In this document: positions 30,224-39,034 of the stretch, one piece after another
Position numbering within the stretch: the stretch's first letter is position 1
How the letters are laid out: every line of letters begins with the position of its first letter
Assembly: GCF_024494695.1 (NCBI RefSeq)
Contig: NZ_JANHDP010000001.1
Span: forward strand, 124,001-188,000
From: Natronoarchaeum rubrum
GTDB taxonomy: Archaea > Halobacteriota > Halobacteria > Halobacteriales > Natronoarchaeaceae
Reading direction: 5' to 3'
Length of the DNA: 64,000 nt
Program-made: the position numbers and the translations under genes
The notes under the pieces: model-generated
What the model saw: the letters and a program-made list of their open reading frames with translations, nothing else
The model's database searches: none
What the model was told of the DNA's origin: nothing

Positions 30224-30295
30224 CGCTTCGGAGCCGGCGTCACACCGGCGTCCCCGTCGCTTCGGAGCCGGCGTCGTCGCTTCGAGGCCAGTGTC
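30224..30295. repeat. Imperfect 18-base direct repeats upstream of an ABC exporter
   Basis: The unit CGCTTCGGAGCCGGCGTC occurs exactly at 30224-30241 and 30258-30275 and in diverged form at 30278-30295. Copies one and three are both followed by CACACCGG. The repeats lie between the ABC ATPase gene and the Gfo/Idh gene, which run in the same direction. Function unknown; slippage-prone GC-rich DNA is the simplest explanation. Confidence 0.6.
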
Positions 30296-30322
30296 ACACC
30301 GGTGTCGACGCCGCACTCCCGG

Positions 30323-31351
30323 TCAGCGCGTTCGCGCGGCGTCGACCAGCTCCTGCACGTCGACGGTCTCGCCGCGCTCGGCGGCCAGCACCGTCGCCTC
30401 GGCGAACGCGATCGCGCGCAGGCCGTCCTCCGGCGGCGCGACCAGCTCCTCTTCGCCGCGGATCGCGGCGACGAAGTTCTCCAGTTTCTTCCGCGTCAGC
30501 GTCTCGAAGTCGTCGTCGCCGTCCACCTCGACCGTGCGCTCCTCGCCGCCGCGCTCGACGTGGACGAGCGACTCGCCGTCGTAGTGGAGGCTCCCCTCCG
30601 TTCCGTAGACGGTCAGCCCGTCGTCGACGTCCGGCGTCCGGGTCCCATCGCCGCAGACGCCCGCGCTGGCGGTCACGACGCCGTCGTCGCGCTCGAAGCG
30701 CGCCGAGATCGCGGCGTCGATCTCGATCCCCTCGCCGCGGTCGTCGGTCAGCGCGGCGACCTCGATCGGCTCGCCCGAGAGCGCCCACGGCAGGGCGTCC
30801 ATGACGTGCGAGCCCGAGTCGTAGAGAAATCCGCCGCCCGACAGCGAAGGGTTACCCCGCCAGCTCTGGGCGTAGTCGCGCAGCCAGTCCTGCTGGAGGT
30901 GGGCGTGCGCCATCTGCGGCGTCCCGACGGCGCCGGCCTCGATCAGCCGGCGCAACTCGACGTAGTAGGGGTCGACGTGGCGCTGGTAGCCCACCTGGAC
31001 GAGCGCCTCGCGGTCGTCGGCGATGTCGACCAGCGCGACGGCCTCGTCGACGGTCGTCACCATCGGTTTCTCCAGATGGACGTCGAGCCCGGCCTCGATG
31101 CAGGCTGTCGCCTGCTCGAAGTGGCCCGCGTGGACCGACGCGACCGTCGCCGCGTCGAGGTCGTCGTGGTCGGCCTGGAGTTCCTCGGTCGTCTCGTACA
31201 CCGGCTGTTCGAACGCCTCGATGAACCTGTCTCGAGCCGCGACGGACGGATCGACGCCCGCGACGACCTCGACCCCGTCCATCGCCGCGAACTGTTCCAG
31301 TTCCAGCAATCCGAGCCCGCCGAGTCCGATTCCCGCGATCCGAACTGTCAT
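30323..31351 (-). CDS. Gfo/Idh/MocA family oxidoreductase
   Basis: A 342-residue NAD(P)-dependent sugar or inositol dehydrogenase-like enzyme. The Rossmann start is VRIAGIGLGGLGLLEL, the EKP motif is DVHLEKPMVTT, and the C-terminal alpha/beta substrate domain includes GGGFLYDSGSHVMDALPW with the catalytic His. The start at 31351 is chosen for the immediate Rossmann beta strand; an upstream open frame antisense to the next gene is rejected. A CATAAACC box lies about 28 bases upstream on the minus strand. The substrate is unknown. Confidence 0.92.
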   Translation of the reverse strand: MTVRIAGIGLGGLGLLELEQFAAMDGVEVVAGVDPSVAARDRFIEAFEQPVYETTEELQADHDDLDAATVASVHAGHFEQATACIEAGLDVHLEKPMVTTVDEAVALVDIADDREALVQVGYQRHVDPYYVELRRLIEAGAVGTPQMAHAHLQQDWLRDYAQSWRGNPSLSGGGFLYDSGSHVMDALPWALSGEPIEVAALTDDRGEGIEIDAAISARFERDDGVVTASAGVCGDGTRTPDVDDGLTVYGTEGSLHYDGESLVHVERGGEERTVEVDGDDDFETLTRKKLENFVAAIRGEEELVAPPEDGLRAIAFAEATVLAAERGETVDVQELVDAARTR

Positions 31352-31571
31352 TGTCCGGGCCTTCCGGTCCGAGCGGTTTATGACTGTGCGTTTTTGGCGT
31401 CGCCCGTAGATATCGACACGTACGAACGATGTCGACACTGGTCCGCGACCTGACGAACTGCGGGACACTCCCCGTAGTACGCCCCCGCCCTCGACGATCG
31501 CGCGGGATGCCACAGACTGATCGGCGGACGCCCGGAACGTCGCTCGGATCCCCTCCGGCGGTGACCCGCCC

Positions 31572-32189
31572 GTGAGCTTCCTCGAAATCCTGCCCCTGGT
31601 GGTCGTGATGGTCGCGGGGCCCCAGCTTCTCAGCGCCATCTTCCTGGCGACCAGCGAGAACTGGCGTCGAAACTCCGCGGCGTTCGTCGTCGGCGCGGGG
31701 CTCTCGATTTCGCTCGTCGTCGCGCTCGCGTACGCGCTCGGCGTCGGCGCGACCGGCCAGGGGACCTCGAACACGACCCTCAGCGCGGTCGTCCTCGTCG
31801 CGCTCCTGTTCGCGATGGTCCACACGTACCGCACCAGAGAGGAGTCCGAGCCGCCGCGGTGGATGGGGAAGCTCGGCTCCGCGACGCCCCGGTTTTCTTT
31901 CCGTCTCGGCTTTCTCCTTCTCGGCTTCTTCCCGACCGATCTGCTCACGTCCGCCGCCGTCGGCTCCTATCTCGTCTCTCAGGACGCCCCGGTGACCGAC
32001 GCCGCCCCGTTCGTTCTGCTCACGTTGTTCGTCCTCGCGCTCCCGTCGCTCGTGCTGGTCGCCTTCGGCGAGCGCGCTGAAGCCGCGTTACCGACGGTCC
32101 GAAACTGGATGAACGACAACGCCTGGATCGTCAACGAAGTGGTGATCGTATTCTTCCTCGCGATGACGCTCGACAACCTCCTCGGTTGA
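31572..32189 (+). CDS. GAP-family (Sap/sulfolipid-addressing-like) membrane protein
   Basis: A 205-residue protein with six hydrophobic helices in the pattern of GAP/Sap membrane proteins (LysE-like fold): EILPLVVVMVAGPQLLSAIFL, GFFPTDLLTSAAVGSYL, and a final FFLAMTLDNLL. It starts with GTG at 31572, which overlaps a short upstream reading frame's stop in a GTGA. It probably exports a small or lipidic compound; the substrate is unknown. It is divergent from the Gfo/Idh gene. Confidence 0.8.
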   Translation: MSFLEILPLVVVMVAGPQLLSAIFLATSENWRRNSAAFVVGAGLSISLVVALAYALGVGATGQGTSNTTLSAVVLVALLFAMVHTYRTREESEPPRWMGKLGSATPRFSFRLGFLLLGFFPTDLLTSAAVGSYLVSQDAPVTDAAPFVLLTLFVLALPSLVLVAFGERAEAALPTVRNWMNDNAWIVNEVVIVFFLAMTLDNLLG

Positions 32190-32365
32190 CCGATACGTGC
32201 GATGCCGGCGCGATCGTGGCTCGATGACGATCTCACGAAAGAGTATCGCTGTCGGAACCGATCGCATCAGCAGGCAAGCGGCGCTACGTCTGCAGCTCGG
32301 GCGATCGTGTGCGCTGTATCCAGTAACTTCGGTTAAGCCACCTGACGACGTAGATATACACGATC

Positions 32366-32770
32366 ATGGACATCAAATGGTCGGCTGTCGTGGCTGGATT
32401 CGCAGTAACGCTCCTGCTCGGTATCGTGAGCGGGCTGATCTACGTGGGGTCGGCCGCCTCGGTCGTGGTGCTGTACTGGGGAACGATCGGCGTGCTCGGC
32501 GGGCTTACCGCCGGTTACCTCGCGGCGGGATCGACGACCTCCGGTGCGCTTCACGGCGGCGTCGCTACCGTCTTCGGATCGCTCATCCTGTTGGCCGTCA
32601 CGGCCTTCTCGACCTTGCTGTTCGGCGGTCTCGTGGCGTCGTTCAGCGTGCTCGTCATCGGTCTACTGATGCTCACGTTCTACGCCGTACCCGGTGCTCT
32701 GGGCGGCATGATCGGCTCGTGGGCGAAGGGCCGGCGGGTCTCCCGCGGAATGACCCGGACCAAGGCGTGA
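32366..32770 (+). CDS. DUF5518 membrane protein
   Basis: A 134-residue protein with four hydrophobic helices rich in Gly and Val (DIKWSAVVAGFAVTLLLG, GTIGVLGGLTAGYLAAG, GALHGGVATVFGS, PGALGGMIGSW). This is the pattern of haloarchaeal DUF5518 proteins. The function is unknown. A GGTTAAGCC box lies about 31 bases before the ATG. It stands alone between two plus/minus neighbours. Confidence 0.82.
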   Translation: MDIKWSAVVAGFAVTLLLGIVSGLIYVGSAASVVVLYWGTIGVLGGLTAGYLAAGSTTSGALHGGVATVFGSLILLAVTAFSTLLFGGLVASFSVLVIGLLMLTFYAVPGALGGMIGSWAKGRRVSRGMTRTKA

Positions 32771-32824
32771 GCAACACACGAACGCCATTGTCATGCTGCT
32801 GCCGCGGTTTCGGACCTCGACGGC

Positions 32825-33274
32825 TCACGTCTCCGGCAGTGGTTGTTCGTTCCTGACGACCGTCACCGGCGCGTGCGATCGTCGGACGACGCGCTCGGCG
32901 ACGCTCCCGAGCAGCAACCGCGACAGCCCGCTGCGACCGTGGCTTCCGAGCACGACGTGGTCGAAGCCGTGCTCTTCGGCGTAGCGAACGATGGTCGGAG
33001 CCGCTTTGCCCTCCGCGATATCCGTCGTTATCTCCCTGTCGTCCTCCTGTGCGATCCCCTCGGCTTGTTCGAGGAGTCGCTCCGCGGACTCCTGGGAGCG
33101 CCTGTAGGACTCCTCGTACGCGTAGCCGTCGACGTCGCCCGTATCGTACCACTCCCGCGGGTCGTTGACGTGCAGGACGCGGATCTCGGCGTCGGGATGC
33201 GTCGACAGCGCGTACCGTAGCGCGAAGTTCGCCTGAGTCGATTCGTCGTACGCCACCAGGACTCGGGACGGCAC
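32825..33274 (-). CDS. Universal stress protein (UspA family)
   Basis: A 149-residue Usp domain, started by GTG at 33274 (PSRVLVAYDESTQA). Nucleotide-binding landmarks are VLVAYDES, the mid-protein HVVLGSHGRSG and the terminal glycine pattern LLLGSVAERVVRRSHAPVTVVR, indicating an ATP-binding Usp. A single domain is normal for haloarchaea. It converges on the DUF5518 gene and is divergent from the aldo/keto reductase. Confidence 0.93.
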   Translation of the reverse strand: MPSRVLVAYDESTQANFALRYALSTHPDAEIRVLHVNDPREWYDTGDVDGYAYEESYRRSQESAERLLEQAEGIAQEDDREITTDIAEGKAAPTIVRYAEEHGFDHVVLGSHGRSGLSRLLLGSVAERVVRRSHAPVTVVRNEQPLPET

Positions 33275-33492
33275 AGGTGTCCGTCCACGACGAGACACAA
33301 ATGTCTCGGGTGTCGGGCGCGCCGCGGCACGGTCGGCGACGGTGGGTCGCCTCGCGGCGACGCCGCTGTCGCGATGGTCGACGCTGACGCCGTCGCGGAT
33401 CCGCCGGCCGGTTGCCAACTGATCCCGCCGCGACCCCAGCCGATTCCGCCGCAACCCCACCGCTTACCCCGCAGCGTAGCACACTCCCGAGT

Positions 33493-34512
33493 ATGGAGTA
33501 CACGAAACTCGGCTCGACGGGGACGACAGTGTCGCAACTGTGTTTCGGCACCTGGCGATTCGGCCGGGAGACCGGCGGCCAGACCGAGACGACCAAAGAC
33601 GAGGCGCACGACCTGCTCGACGCCGCCGAGGAGCAGGGCGTCAACTTTATCGACACCGCCAACGTCTACGGCAACCCCAACGGGAAGAGCGAGGAGTGGA
33701 TCGGCGAGTGGCTCGACGAGCGGGACCGCGAGGACTTCGTGCTGGCCTCGAAGGTCTACTTCCCCTTCGACGGCTGGGGCGAGCCCGGTCCGAACGACTC
33801 GGGACTCGGCCGCAAGCACATCCGCGCCCAGATCGAGGGGACGCTCGACCGTCTCGGAACGGACTACCTCGACGTCTACTACATCCACCGCTGGGACGAC
33901 GAGACGCCGATCGAGGAGACACTACGTACGCTCACCGAGCTCGTCCGCGAGGGCAAGGTCAACCACCTCGGCGCCTCGACGATGGCCGGCTGGAAGCTCA
34001 CGAAGGCGCTCTGGAAGAGCGACGTCGAGGACTTAGAGCGGTTCGACGTGACCCAGCCGCTGTTTCACGCCGCGTACCGCGACGACGTCGTCGACTATCT
34101 CGACGTCTGCGCCGACCAGGATCTGGCGGTCTGTCCGTACTCGCCGCTGGCCGGCGGCTTCCTGACGGGCAAGTACGAGCGCACCGAAAGCGGCGTCGAG
34201 GCGCCCGACGACTCCCGCGGCGAGATCGACCCCAACTTCGACGAGTACTACGTCTCCGAGCGGGGCTGGGAGGTGCTCGACGAGATCCGCGCCGTGGCCG
34301 ACGAGGCCGACGCCACGCCCGCGCAGGTGTCGCTGCGCTGGCTGATCGACCAGAGCAAGTTCACCTGCGTGCCGATCGTCGGCGCCCGGACGCCCGACCA
34401 GCTAGAGGAGAACGTCGGCGCCGTCGATGTCGACCTCTCGGACGACCAGCACGCCCGCATCTCGGAAGCGCGCTACGACGAGGAGGGGCGACGCTGGGGC
34501 CATCGGGACTGA
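33493..34512 (+). CDS. Aldo/keto reductase
   Basis: A 339-residue TIM-barrel NADPH-dependent reductase. The catalytic tetrad is visible: Asp and Tyr in FIDTANVYG, Lys in LASKVYFP and His in VYYIHRWDD. The C-terminal cofactor region has VPIVGARTPDQLEENVGA. Most like the AKR families that act on sugars and aldehydes (YajO/IolS-like). Physiological substrate unknown. Monocistronic. Confidence 0.93.
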   Translation: MEYTKLGSTGTTVSQLCFGTWRFGRETGGQTETTKDEAHDLLDAAEEQGVNFIDTANVYGNPNGKSEEWIGEWLDERDREDFVLASKVYFPFDGWGEPGPNDSGLGRKHIRAQIEGTLDRLGTDYLDVYYIHRWDDETPIEETLRTLTELVREGKVNHLGASTMAGWKLTKALWKSDVEDLERFDVTQPLFHAAYRDDVVDYLDVCADQDLAVCPYSPLAGGFLTGKYERTESGVEAPDDSRGEIDPNFDEYYVSERGWEVLDEIRAVADEADATPAQVSLRWLIDQSKFTCVPIVGARTPDQLEENVGAVDVDLSDDQHARISEARYDEEGRRWGHRD

Positions 34513-34581
34513 GCGTCGTCGAGGTGCTCGGCCCGACCACCGACCGTGGTACGATCGGTCCGACCACCGACTGCGAGCCCC

Positions 34582-35244
34582 TCAGTACGGATGCCAGCTG
34601 CGGTCAACGCCCGAGAGCCCCTTGATCCGGATCTCCCGATCTCCGGCGTCGTCCTCTCGCAGTTCGATGACGCAGTCGAACTCGCTGGTGATGGTGTCGA
34701 TCGTCCGGCGATCGTGCGTTCCGGCGTCGACCGTGAAGATCCCGAGTCCGTCGGTGTCGTTGATCCGGGAGGTGTAGATGTGGAGGAACTTGAACACGGT
34801 GTTGATGTCGAGATACTGGATCAGCGTCGACACCGACACCAGTCCGTGACGGACGTCCTCGACGTCGTGTTTCGAGAACTGCTGGAGGAGCTTCGCCGTG
34901 CCGATGCTGATTCCCGTGAGATCGCCCGGCGAGGCGACCCGCTCGGTCGCGATCTCCTCGATCGTCCGCCGGTGATCGCTCCCCGAGCAGTCCACGACGC
35001 CGATCCGGTCGCGTTCCAGCGAGGGGATCTGGCGCTCGAACTCGTCGAGCAGGCTCGCGGCGTCGTCGCTCGTCGTCACACAGAGGATCCCGTCGCCCGC
35101 CTCGTGGCCGGCGGCGAGCAGTCGGAGCGCGAGTTCGCGCTTCCCGATCATCGACGGCCCGTCGATCAGGACGCTCGTGCCGGCGGGGAGCTCCCCGATC
35201 ATGTCGTCCCGAAGCACGCCCGTGATGTCGTACGCCGAGCTCAT
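34582..35244 (-). CDS. RecA/RAD55-like ATPase-fold protein with altered Walker A (DUF7504-like)
   Basis: A 220-residue single RecA-fold domain related to archaeal RAD55/KaiC-like signalling ATPases. The P-loop region is GPSMIGKR at residues 29-36, where the Ser/Thr that should follow GK is Arg, so magnesium and phosphate contacts are altered. A Walker B-like GIFTVDAG comes late in the fold, and residues 75-140 hold the usual RecA core strands. No KaiC catalytic Glu pair is obvious. The start overlaps the stop of the HalX regulator (ATGA), tying it to signalling. Haloarchaea carry many such genes beside HTR-like and HalX genes. The molecular function is unknown. Confidence 0.75.
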   Translation of the reverse strand: MSSAYDITGVLRDDMIGELPAGTSVLIDGPSMIGKRELALRLLAAGHEAGDGILCVTTSDDAASLLDEFERQIPSLERDRIGVVDCSGSDHRRTIEEIATERVASPGDLTGISIGTAKLLQQFSKHDVEDVRHGLVSVSTLIQYLDINTVFKFLHIYTSRINDTDGLGIFTVDAGTHDRRTIDTITSEFDCVIELREDDAGDREIRIKGLSGVDRSWHPY

Positions 35245-35909
35245 CCTCGATCCCCGTGCTTGGTGTGGTCGTCGGCCGTTCGATCACCGCCGTCGACTAG
35301 CGATCCGTCTTCGTCGTCCGTGATCGGCTGGTCTTCTTCACTCATGATTTCGCGTACGGCGCCGACGAACCCCGTATCGGACGCCATGTCTCCGAGATCC
35401 TCGTCGACGGTCTCGCGTTCGGCCTCGATTCGGTCGACCAGTTCCCCGTACTTTTCGCTCTCGGCAAGTTCCTCGCTCGTCTTCGCGCCTTCGAGCGCGC
35501 TCCGGCGGGCGACCAGCCTGTAGTATTCCTGCAACTCGTCGTCGAGCGACGCCCGGTCGACCAGTCGCTCGACCGTTTCGAGCAGTTCCTCGCGCTCCGG
35601 GGGCTTGGTGACGTACTCGTCGAACCCCATCTCGATGATGTCGAAGTCCGGATCGACGGCGCTCACCATCGCGACCCGACACCCCAGTTCGCGGTCGCGA
35701 ATCTCGGCCAGCACCTCGCTGCCCGACATCTCCGGCATCATCCGATCGAGCAGCACCACGTCGATCGTCTCGTCGAGTCGTTCGAGCGCGGTCGGGCCGT
35801 CAGGAGCGATCCGTACTTCGTACGTTGACTGCAACCACCGTTCGTAGGTCTCGGCGATGTCCGGCTCGTCTTCGACGATGAGGATGACCGTCGAATCGGT
35901 GGTATCCAT
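35241..35909 (-). CDS. HalX-domain response regulator
   Basis: A 222-residue regulator. Receiver domain: acid pair E13/D14 in VEDEPD, phosphoacceptor Asp55 in LLDRMMPE, and Lys102 in YVTKPPER. The HalX helical domain (about 110-185, SLDDELQEYYRLVARRSALEG) follows, then an acidic disordered tail. There is no DNA-binding domain, so output is through protein contact, plausibly the overlapping RecA-like protein. The kinase gene lies 84 bases upstream. A CTATATCC box sits 25-32 bases before the ATG, so regulator and RecA-like gene form their own transcript. Confidence 0.93.
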   Translation of the reverse strand: MDTTDSTVILIVEDEPDIAETYERWLQSTYEVRIAPDGPTALERLDETIDVVLLDRMMPEMSGSEVLAEIRDRELGCRVAMVSAVDPDFDIIEMGFDEYVTKPPEREELLETVERLVDRASLDDELQEYYRLVARRSALEGAKTSEELAESEKYGELVDRIEAERETVDEDLGDMASDTGFVGAVREIMSEEDQPITDDEDGSLVDGGDRTADDHTKHGDRG

Positions 35910-35933
35910 GCTGGTCGGGTAGAACCTCCCCCC

Positions 35934-35941
35934 GGATATAG
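35934..35941 (-). promoter_or_regulatory. TATA-like box of the HalX operon
   Basis: CTATATCC on the minus strand is 25-32 bases before the HalX ATG at 35909. It separates this operon from the kinase gene that ends at 35994. Confidence 0.5.
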
Positions 35942-35993
35942 TTGGCTCCGATCGTCCCGTCGTTCGCGCGACTCGAGTCGAGACGCCAGACCG

Positions 35994-38246
35994 TTACTCG
36001 CCGCCGTCCCGATCGGGGTCGGGAAGGCGCACGACGAACGTCGCGCCGCCGTCGTCGTTGTCCTCGACCCAGACGTCGCCGCCGTACTCGGTCACCATCG
36101 CGTCGACGAAGAACAGTCCGAATCCGGAGCCGACCGACTTCGCGTGGCCCGTCTCGCCGCGGCGGAAGATCGCTTCCTTCCGGTCGTCGTCGACGCCGCT
36201 CCCGTTGTCGGCGATGCGGGTCACGACGCCGTCGTCGCGGCGTTCGACGGTCGCCGACACGCGGAGGTCGTCGTGATCGTTGTGCTCGACGGCGTTGGTG
36301 AGCACGTTGCCGAGCACGTCGCCGAGCAGTTCGTTCGCTCGAACGTCGATGCCCGTGGGAATCTCCATCTCGAACGCGACGTCGGGATACGTCGGGCGGG
36401 CGCGCTCTACTTCCGCTCGAAGCTCGTCGCCGAGGTCGATCCGTTCGAGCTGCGTGCCGCTGCCCCCCGTCAGCGTCTCGAGGACGGTCCGAACCCGCTG
36501 GACGATCTCCTTGACGTCGTCGCTCCACCTGACGATCGTCTCGACGTCCCGCAGCTGCTCGCCGTCGAGTTCGGCTTCGAGGAACTGCGCGCGGGATTTG
36601 ATCACGGTGATCGCGTTGAGCACGTCGTGTCTCAGAATCGAGTTGAAAAACTCCATCTGGTCGGTCTGGTGTTCGAGCAGCTGTTCGCGCTCGTTGCGCT
36701 CCAGTGCGGTCTGGGCGTTCGCCCCGAGCAGCTTCGCGAGCGCGATATCGCTGTCGTCGAGCCCGACGCTTTCAGACGATCCGATCAGCAACACGCCGTG
36801 CTCTCCCAGCGGGACGGAGATCCGTCGATGAGCGTGCACGGCGGCGTCGTTCGGCTCGGACTCGACATCCGGGCCGCCGGTGACGATCGACTCCTCCGAC
36901 TCGTAGGAGCGCCACAGGGTGCTGTCGTCACCCGCGTCGATCGATCCCATCTCAACCTGCGCTTCGGCGTCGTCGGTCGCGACGACCGGTTCGAGCCGTT
37001 CGCCTCCCTCCTCGCTCAGCCAAACCCCGACGAGTGGCTGGTCCAGCACCGTCTCGGCCGTCTCGACCGCGATGTCGCAGATCTCCGCCGCGTCGGCGGC
37101 CTGAACCATCTGTCGTGTGGCGTCGTGGAGGTCCGCGATCTGGCGTTCGCGTTCCTTCCGATCGGTCACGTCCCGGCTGTTGACGACGAATCCGTCGACG
37201 ACGGAGTCGCCGAGTCGGTTGAACCCCCGGGACTCTACCCAGCGCCACGACCCATCCGCGTGCCGGAAGCGATACTCGACCGCCGGCGGTTCCTCGGATT
37301 CGCCGAGCGCGCGCTGGAACTGCTCGACGACGGTCTCCCTGTCGTCCGGGTGGACGAACTCGAACGCCGACTCGCCGAGCAGTTCGTCGCTTTCGTAGCC
37401 GAGAATCCGCTTCGAGGAGGGGCTCTGGTACTGATAGGTGCCGGCCGCGTCGAGCACGGTGATGATGTCGTTCGACTGCTCGACGAACGCTTGAAATCGT
37501 TTCTCCTGGTGCTTGCGCTCCGAGATGTCCTGGATCGTCCCGAAGTCGTACAGCGTTCCGTTGAGTTCCTTGCGGGTCGTGACGGTCTCGACGGGCACGT
37601 CACGGCCTTCGTGCGTGTAGGTTGCCTCCCGCGTTCGCGTCTCCCCTTCCTCGAAGGAGTTCCAGAACTCCCCGAACTGCTCCCGGTCGATCCCGCGGTT
37701 GATCTCCCAGATCTTCGCCCCGGTGAGCACTCGGCTGTCGGTGCCCAGCGTCTCGGCGAACGCGTCGTTCGCGTACTCGACGCCGCCGTCCTGTCGGTAG
37801 ACGCCGATACCGACTCCCGTGCTCTCGACCATCTCCTCGAAGAACTCCAGGTCCCGCTCCCGCTCTTTGCTCTCGGTGATATCTCGGACGAACGCGAGCA
37901 GACGACTGTTGCCATCGACCGCCGTCCGCCTGAGGCTCACTTCCGTCCAGATCTCCGTCCCGTCCTTGCGCTCGAAGAGCCAGTCGAACTGCTGGGGCTC
38001 CCCGTCGAGCACTCGCTGCATCCGTTCTTCGGCGGCCGCCTGATCGAACGAGGGATTGTCGGCACTGACCGCGTCGATCCGCATGTCGCGGAGCTCCTCG
38101 GCGTCGTAACCGAGCATGTCCGCGTATCGTGGGTTGACATCACCGAACGTCCCGTTTTCCGGGTCGTTGATCGCGATCCCGATGTCGGCTTCCTGGAATA
38201 TCGTCCGGTAGAGACCGTCGGCTACGGGATCGTCGTCGCCGTGCAT
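35994..38246 (-). CDS. Multi-PAS/GAF sensor histidine kinase
   Basis: A 750-residue soluble kinase. Three PAS/PAC units are visible: residues about 10-125 (YADMLGYDAEELRD, FVRDITESK), 130-250 (VYRQDGGVEYANDAF) and 262-380 (QYQSPSSKRILGYESDE). A GAF-like domain (about 390-525) and a HisKA-like helix with LRHDVLNAITVI (His near 539) follow. The HATPase domain has VLTNAVEHNDHDD, RIADNGSGVDDD and GSGFGLFFV. No membrane spans. It probably phosphorylates the HalX regulator just downstream. The signals could be redox, light or small molecules. Confidence 0.94.
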   Translation of the reverse strand: MHGDDDPVADGLYRTIFQEADIGIAINDPENGTFGDVNPRYADMLGYDAEELRDMRIDAVSADNPSFDQAAAEERMQRVLDGEPQQFDWLFERKDGTEIWTEVSLRRTAVDGNSRLLAFVRDITESKERERDLEFFEEMVESTGVGIGVYRQDGGVEYANDAFAETLGTDSRVLTGAKIWEINRGIDREQFGEFWNSFEEGETRTREATYTHEGRDVPVETVTTRKELNGTLYDFGTIQDISERKHQEKRFQAFVEQSNDIITVLDAAGTYQYQSPSSKRILGYESDELLGESAFEFVHPDDRETVVEQFQRALGESEEPPAVEYRFRHADGSWRWVESRGFNRLGDSVVDGFVVNSRDVTDRKERERQIADLHDATRQMVQAADAAEICDIAVETAETVLDQPLVGVWLSEEGGERLEPVVATDDAEAQVEMGSIDAGDDSTLWRSYESEESIVTGGPDVESEPNDAAVHAHRRISVPLGEHGVLLIGSSESVGLDDSDIALAKLLGANAQTALERNEREQLLEHQTDQMEFFNSILRHDVLNAITVIKSRAQFLEAELDGEQLRDVETIVRWSDDVKEIVQRVRTVLETLTGGSGTQLERIDLGDELRAEVERARPTYPDVAFEMEIPTGIDVRANELLGDVLGNVLTNAVEHNDHDDLRVSATVERRDDGVVTRIADNGSGVDDDRKEAIFRRGETGHAKSVGSGFGLFFVDAMVTEYGGDVWVEDNDDGGATFVVRLPDPDRDGGE

Positions 38247-38289
38247 GCTACAACTGTGATACGGCTGGTCTACTTCTATGTTCGGGTAG

Positions 38290-39006
38290 TTACCGACCGA
38301 ACGGGCGCCAGTGCAACAGCGCGACCGTCAGCACGAACACGCCCGTCGAGACGCCGAAGCCGAGTCCCGACGCGGCGCCGGTGAGCGCGCTGGCCGAGCC
38401 GCCGGTGACGCCGGCGATCAGCGAGGCGATCAGCGGCCAGGTGCAGCTCACGCAGGAGACCAGCCCGAGCAGTCCCGACACCGACGCGCGCGCGGCGTCG
38501 ATGATCGTCGCGTACACCAGATAGGCCAGCGCGCCGTAGCCGACGACGTACGCCGGCACGAGCGTGAGATCGAGGTACGCGCCGGTGTAGTGGATCGCGG
38601 GGGTGATCCCCGGCGGGCCCTGAAGGGTCGTGCCGAACCCGGTCGCGTACACCGACGCGTCGACGGCCGCCGCGGCGTCGAGCCCGAGGCGCGCCGCGAG
38701 CGTCGGGCCGGGCGTGACGAGCCCCTGGATGAGCGCCAGCACGAAAAAGTACGTGCCGGCGATCGCCGCGGCGGTGCGACGCCGCCGCGGGTCTGTCGGT
38801 GCGGGATCCGTCCTGTAGATCGCCCACGCGCCGACGGTGATCCAGACCAGCCCGTAGATGCCGAACGTCCCCAGCGTCGAGCCGGTCACCAGCAGGTACA
38901 GCAGAACGAGCAACACCTCCGTGTTGAGCGCGACGGCGTACAGCAGTAGCGTCTCGCGGTCCGGTAGCAAGCGTTCCAGCTCGTCGGCGGTTGCGAGTTC
39001 TGTCAT
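38290..39006 (-). CDS. Seven-helix membrane protein linked to heme A/oxidase assembly (DUF7546-like)
   Basis: A 238-residue protein with about seven hydrophobic helices and a short CVSC pair in GLVSCVSCTWPLIASLI, where the cysteines sit at a helix start. It resembles a haloarchaeal family (DUF7546 as recalled) encoded next to ctaB. It lies 28 bases downstream of the fused ctaA/ctaB, on the same strand, so it is most likely in that transcript. The cysteine pair could bind copper or be redox active; that is inference. Confidence 0.65.
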   Translation of the reverse strand: MTELATADELERLLPDRETLLLYAVALNTEVLLVLLYLLVTGSTLGTFGIYGLVWITVGAWAIYRTDPAPTDPRRRRTAAAIAGTYFFVLALIQGLVTPGPTLAARLGLDAAAAVDASVYATGFGTTLQGPPGITPAIHYTGAYLDLTLVPAYVVGYGALAYLVYATIIDAARASVSGLLGLVSCVSCTWPLIASLIAGVTGGSASALTGAASGLGFGVSTGVFVLTVALLHWRPFGR

Positions 39007-39034
39007 TGGGGTGTGTGAGATCGAGCGGCCGGCC

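Noticed and set aside
30145..30297. N-terminal extension of the ABC ATPase through the repeat region
   Set aside because: It would encode Arg-rich low-complexity repeats and place the conserved ATPase start far inside the protein.
36144..38384. A 746-codon open frame antisense to the PAS/GAF kinase
   Set aside because: It is the mirror frame of a GC-rich coding gene (third-position GC); no domain is recognisable and the opposite strand encodes a clear kinase.
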